Shown piece by piece: positions 61,831 through 64,000 of a stretch of 64,000 bases of DNA. This DNA is from Bog-756 sp963756515 (GTDB taxonomy: Bacteria; Actinomycetota; Acidimicrobiia; Acidimicrobiales; RAAP-2): the NCBI GenBank assembly GCA_963756515.1, contig CAVWNV010000012.1, forward strand, positions 186,001 through 250,000. Direction: 5' to 3'. Numbering within the stretch: position 1 is the stretch's first letter; each line of letters opens with the position of its first letter. The notes under the pieces are model-generated. The model saw only the letters and a list, made by a program, of their open reading frames with translations, was not told the DNA's origin and searched no databases. Both the position numbers and the translations under genes were made by a program.

Positions 61831-63114
61831 TCAGCACCCCTCGGGGAAGAACCGGGGCAGGAAGTGGCGGTTGGCGACCAGGAGGGCATCGGCCAGCTCC
61901 TCGGCCAGGGGGTACTGCCCGACGAGAGGATTGGCCACCAGGGCTCGGATCATGGTGTCCCGGCTCCCCGAGACGGCCGCCTCGACGGCCAGACGCTCGT
62001 AGGCCTTGCAGTGGGCCACCAGGCCCGCCATCTCCGGGGCGAGGTCCCGTTGGGGGAGTGGATGGGCACCGTCACCGTCGACGGTGCAGGGGACCTCGAC
62101 GACGGCGTCGTCGGGGAGGCCCGCGAGGCTCCCGTCGTTGCGGACGTCGACGACCTGGACGTCGCCGGTGCCGGCGTGGAGTGAGGCGATCAGGCGGACC
62201 GCCGCCTCGGAGTAGTAGGCGCCACCTCGGTAGGAGAGCTTCTCCGGTTTGGTGTCGAGGGAGGGGTCGCGGTACTCGACCAATAGCTCGGCCTCGAGCT
62301 CGGCCACCACGTCGGCCCTCGACCGCCAACCGGGAGCGGACTGTTCGGCCAGGTTGTGGTCCTGGGCGTAGTAGTAGTGCAGGTAGTACGAGGGCAGCGC
62401 GCCGAGCAGGTGGAGCAGCCCCGGGGGCGAGCCGCTCTCGAGCTCGAGCTCCGGGCCAAACCGGTCGAGCAGTTCAGGCAACCGGTCGACCCCCTCCACG
62501 CGGGCCGAGCGGACCCAGGTCAGGTGGTTGAGCCCGACGTGCTCGATCTCGACCGTGTCGGGATCCACCCGCAGGTAGTGGCCGATCCGGCGCTGGACGT
62601 GGATGGCCACGTTGCACAGCCCGACCGCCCGGTGACCCTGGTCGAGGAGGGCCTGGGTCACGATGCCGACCGGGTTGGTGAAGTCCACCACCCAGGCGCC
62701 CGCCGCGCCCCGGTCGGCCGTCTCCTCGGCGATCTCGAGGACGGTGGGCACGGTGCGCAGCGCCTTGGCCAGCCCGCCGGGCCCGGTGGTCTCCTGGCCC
62801 AGGCAGCCGAATCCGATCGGCAGCGTCTCGTCTGTGTGACGGGCCGACTGCCCGCCGATCCTCAGCTGCACGATGACGAAGTCGGCCCCGTCGACGGCCC
62901 GGGCCCGGTCGTCGGTGGTGACCAGGTCGCCGGCCCAGCCGTGGCGGCGCAGGATGCGTTGGGCCAGTCCGCCCACGGCCTCGAGCCGGTCGGGGTCCGG
63001 GTCGAGCAGGACCAGCTCGTCCACGACGATCCTGTCCTCGTGGGTGCACAGGCTGTCCACGAGCTCGGGCGTATACGTACTCCCGCCCCCGACCACGGCC
63101 ACCTTGGTACCCAC
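61831..63114 (-). CDS. Family-4 glycoside hydrolase (6-phospho-beta-glucosidase-like)
   Basis: 427 residues. GH4 enzymes need NAD+ and Mn2+ and act by a redox mechanism. VAVVGGGSTYTPELVDSL is the NAD site; GFGCLGQETTGPGGLAKALR, VVDFTNPVGIVTQAL, CNVAIHVQRRIGHYL and GLNHLTWVR are GH4 motifs with the metal Cys/His. GTG 63114. Divergent from a BadF-type kinase that could phosphorylate the sugar it consumes. Confidence 0.92.
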   Translation of the reverse strand: MGTKVAVVGGGSTYTPELVDSLCTHEDRIVVDELVLLDPDPDRLEAVGGLAQRILRRHGWAGDLVTTDDRARAVDGADFVIVQLRIGGQSARHTDETLPIGFGCLGQETTGPGGLAKALRTVPTVLEIAEETADRGAAGAWVVDFTNPVGIVTQALLDQGHRAVGLCNVAIHVQRRIGHYLRVDPDTVEIEHVGLNHLTWVRSARVEGVDRLPELLDRFGPELELESGSPPGLLHLLGALPSYYLHYYYAQDHNLAEQSAPGWRSRADVVAELEAELLVEYRDPSLDTKPEKLSYRGGAYYSEAAVRLIASLHAGTGDVQVVDVRNDGSLAGLPDDAVVEVPCTVDGDGAHPLPQRDLAPEMAGLVAHCKAYERLAVEAAVSGSRDTMIRALVANPLVGQYPLAEELADALLVANRHFLPRFFPEGC

Positions 63115-63162
63115 GGATCGAACGTAACATCACCACGTGGACCGATGGCGGGGAACGAGGTG

Positions 63163-64000
63163 ATGGAACCGGAGTCGTCCGCCCTCGTCGTGGCCGTGGA
63201 CGGCGGGGCATCGAAGACAGACGCCTGGGTGGTGGACTCCGACGGCTCGATCCTGGGCACGGCCCGCGGGGCCGGCTCGAATCACCAGCTGTCGGGTCTC
63301 GACGGGGCCATGGATGCCCTCGGGGCGACCATCGAGGCGGCCCTCGTCGCCGCCGGCATCGACACGGCCGACCGTCCCGCCGTCGGGACCGGGGTCTACT
63401 GCATGGCTGGACTCGATCTCCCCGTCGACGAGGAGCGACTGGTCGGGGCCATCGGCTCGCGGCGGTGGAGCGCGCAGGATGTGGTCCGGAACGACACGAT
63501 GGCCGTGTTGCGGGCCGGCGTGAGGTCGGGGTGGGGGATCGGCGTCGTGTGCGGCTCCGGTCTCAACTGCGTCGGCCTGGGTCCGACCGGCGCGGTGGCC
63601 CGCTTCCCCTCCCTGGGCGAGCTGTCGGGGGACTTCGCCGCCGGTGGGTCGTGGCTCGGGGTGCGGACGCTGGGCCTGGCCCTGCGGTCTCGGGACGGTC
63701 GGGGGGGCCCGACATCCCTGGCCGAGCTGGTCCCGGCCCATTTCGGCCTGACCGATGCCGAGGCGGTGCTGGGGGCCGTGTACTCGGGGGAGGTCGGCTT
63801 CGGCCGCCTGTTCGAGCTGGCTCAGGTGTGCATGGAGGCCGCCTCGGCCGGTGATGCGGTGGCACAGGGGGCGGTCAGATTCCTGGCTGGTGAGGTGGTG
63901 GCCATGGTCACGGCGGCCGCCTGGCGACTCGGGGTCACCGACGACGAGGTCGAAGTGGTGCTGGGCGGTGGACTGTTCGCCAGCGAGTACCGCACCTTCA
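63163..64000 (+). CDS. BadF/BadG-type N-acetylglucosamine-kinase-like ATPase, partial
   Basis: At least 279 residues before the window ends. ALVVAVDGGASKTDAWVVDS is the phosphate-1 motif of the ASKHA fold, and VVRNDTMAVLRAG, IGVVCGSGLNCVG and VVLGGGLFAS follow as phosphate-2 and adenosine motifs. Bacterial relatives phosphorylate N-acetylglucosamine or related amino sugars. ATG 63163 follows GAGG; another ATG lies at 63145. Only 48 bases separate it from the GH4 gene, suggesting a shared promoter and pathway. Confidence 0.85.
   Translation, partial: MEPESSALVVAVDGGASKTDAWVVDSDGSILGTARGAGSNHQLSGLDGAMDALGATIEAALVAAGIDTADRPAVGTGVYCMAGLDLPVDEERLVGAIGSRRWSAQDVVRNDTMAVLRAGVRSGWGIGVVCGSGLNCVGLGPTGAVARFPSLGELSGDFAAGGSWLGVRTLGLALRSRDGRGGPTSLAELVPAHFGLTDAEAVLGAVYSGEVGFGRLFELAQVCMEAASAGDAVAQGAVRFLAGEVVAMVTAAAWRLGVTDDEVEVVLGGGLFASEYRTF

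Noticed and set aside
1..64000. CRISPR arrays, transposases, rRNA genes, prophage
   Set aside because: No repeat-spacer arrays, transposase motifs, rRNA sequence or phage genes were seen on either strand.

Overview
The window is about 70% G+C and carries the replication-origin neighbourhood of an actinobacterial chromosome. Three things support this: the order of core genes, the actinobacterial-type inositol-phosphate synthase with its DUF5318 and PadR neighbours, and several F420-type enzymes. The order (CCA-adding enzyme, DUF6049, murJ, trxB, trxA, cwlM-like, parB, parA, rsmG, jag, yidC, yidD, rnpA, rpmH, dnaA, dnaN, recF, DUF721, gyrB, gyrA, tRNA-Ile) is that of Mycobacterium tuberculosis. 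The M. tuberculosis sigM and mutT4 positions are empty here, and a DegV gene sits in the interval. A deep-branching class such as Acidimicrobiia fits, but that is inference and not read from a marker.

Layout. 1-2.8 kb: the start of an SDR gene behind a KstR-like palindrome, then DUF5318, PadR and ino1. 2.8-12.1 kb: tRNA maturation (cca), envelope (DUF6049, murJ), DegV, thioredoxin system and a degenerate CwlM-like amidase. 12.2-19 kb: a leftward block running rpmH, rnpA, yidD, yidC, jag, rsmG, then parA and parB, with two parS sites between parA and rsmG. 19-28.5 kb: dnaA, a probable oriC between dnaA and dnaN, then dnaN, recF, DUF721, gyrB, gyrA and tRNA-Ile(GAT). gyrA reads with a single-base frameshift at its GyrA-box.

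28.5-30.7 kb is a lower-G+C patch next to the tRNA holding four small enzyme genes, each apparently with its own promoter and a leaderless start. 30.8-53.5 kb is ordinary accessory chromosome: PhnZ-like HD protein, CapA-like protein, PAS-GGDEF protein, LLM F420 oxidoreductase, an orphan HicA-like protein, beta-carbonic anhydrase, CtaG, RodZ-like protein, pirin, two TetR systems, two DHA2 exporters (one fused to a MarR domain), an LCP protein, a Baeyer-Villiger-type monooxygenase and several unknowns. 53.5-64 kb holds an arylsulfatase, an SGNH hydrolase, a nitroreductase, the divergent agmatine-to-putrescine pair aguA/aguB, a DinB protein divergent from a WYL regulator, a GH4 glycosidase, and the start of a BadF-type sugar kinase.

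How the genes work together: the origin block couples initiation (DnaA, oriC), segregation (ParAB-parS), topology (gyrase), membrane-protein insertion (YidC/YidD) and RNA processing (RnpA, Cca). The encoded tRNA-Ile lacks CCA, so it needs the Cca enzyme found at 2.8-4.2 kb. No CRISPR, transposase, prophage or rRNA was seen. I found no convincing wholly new multi-gene system. The most checkable oddities are the gyrA frameshift, the natural Leu/Glu pair in the GyrA quinolone-resistance region, the metal-ligand-less CwlM, paired inverted repeats around dnaA and in the cwlM/parB gap, recurrent leaderless promoters, and the long divergent operators at agu and WYL.
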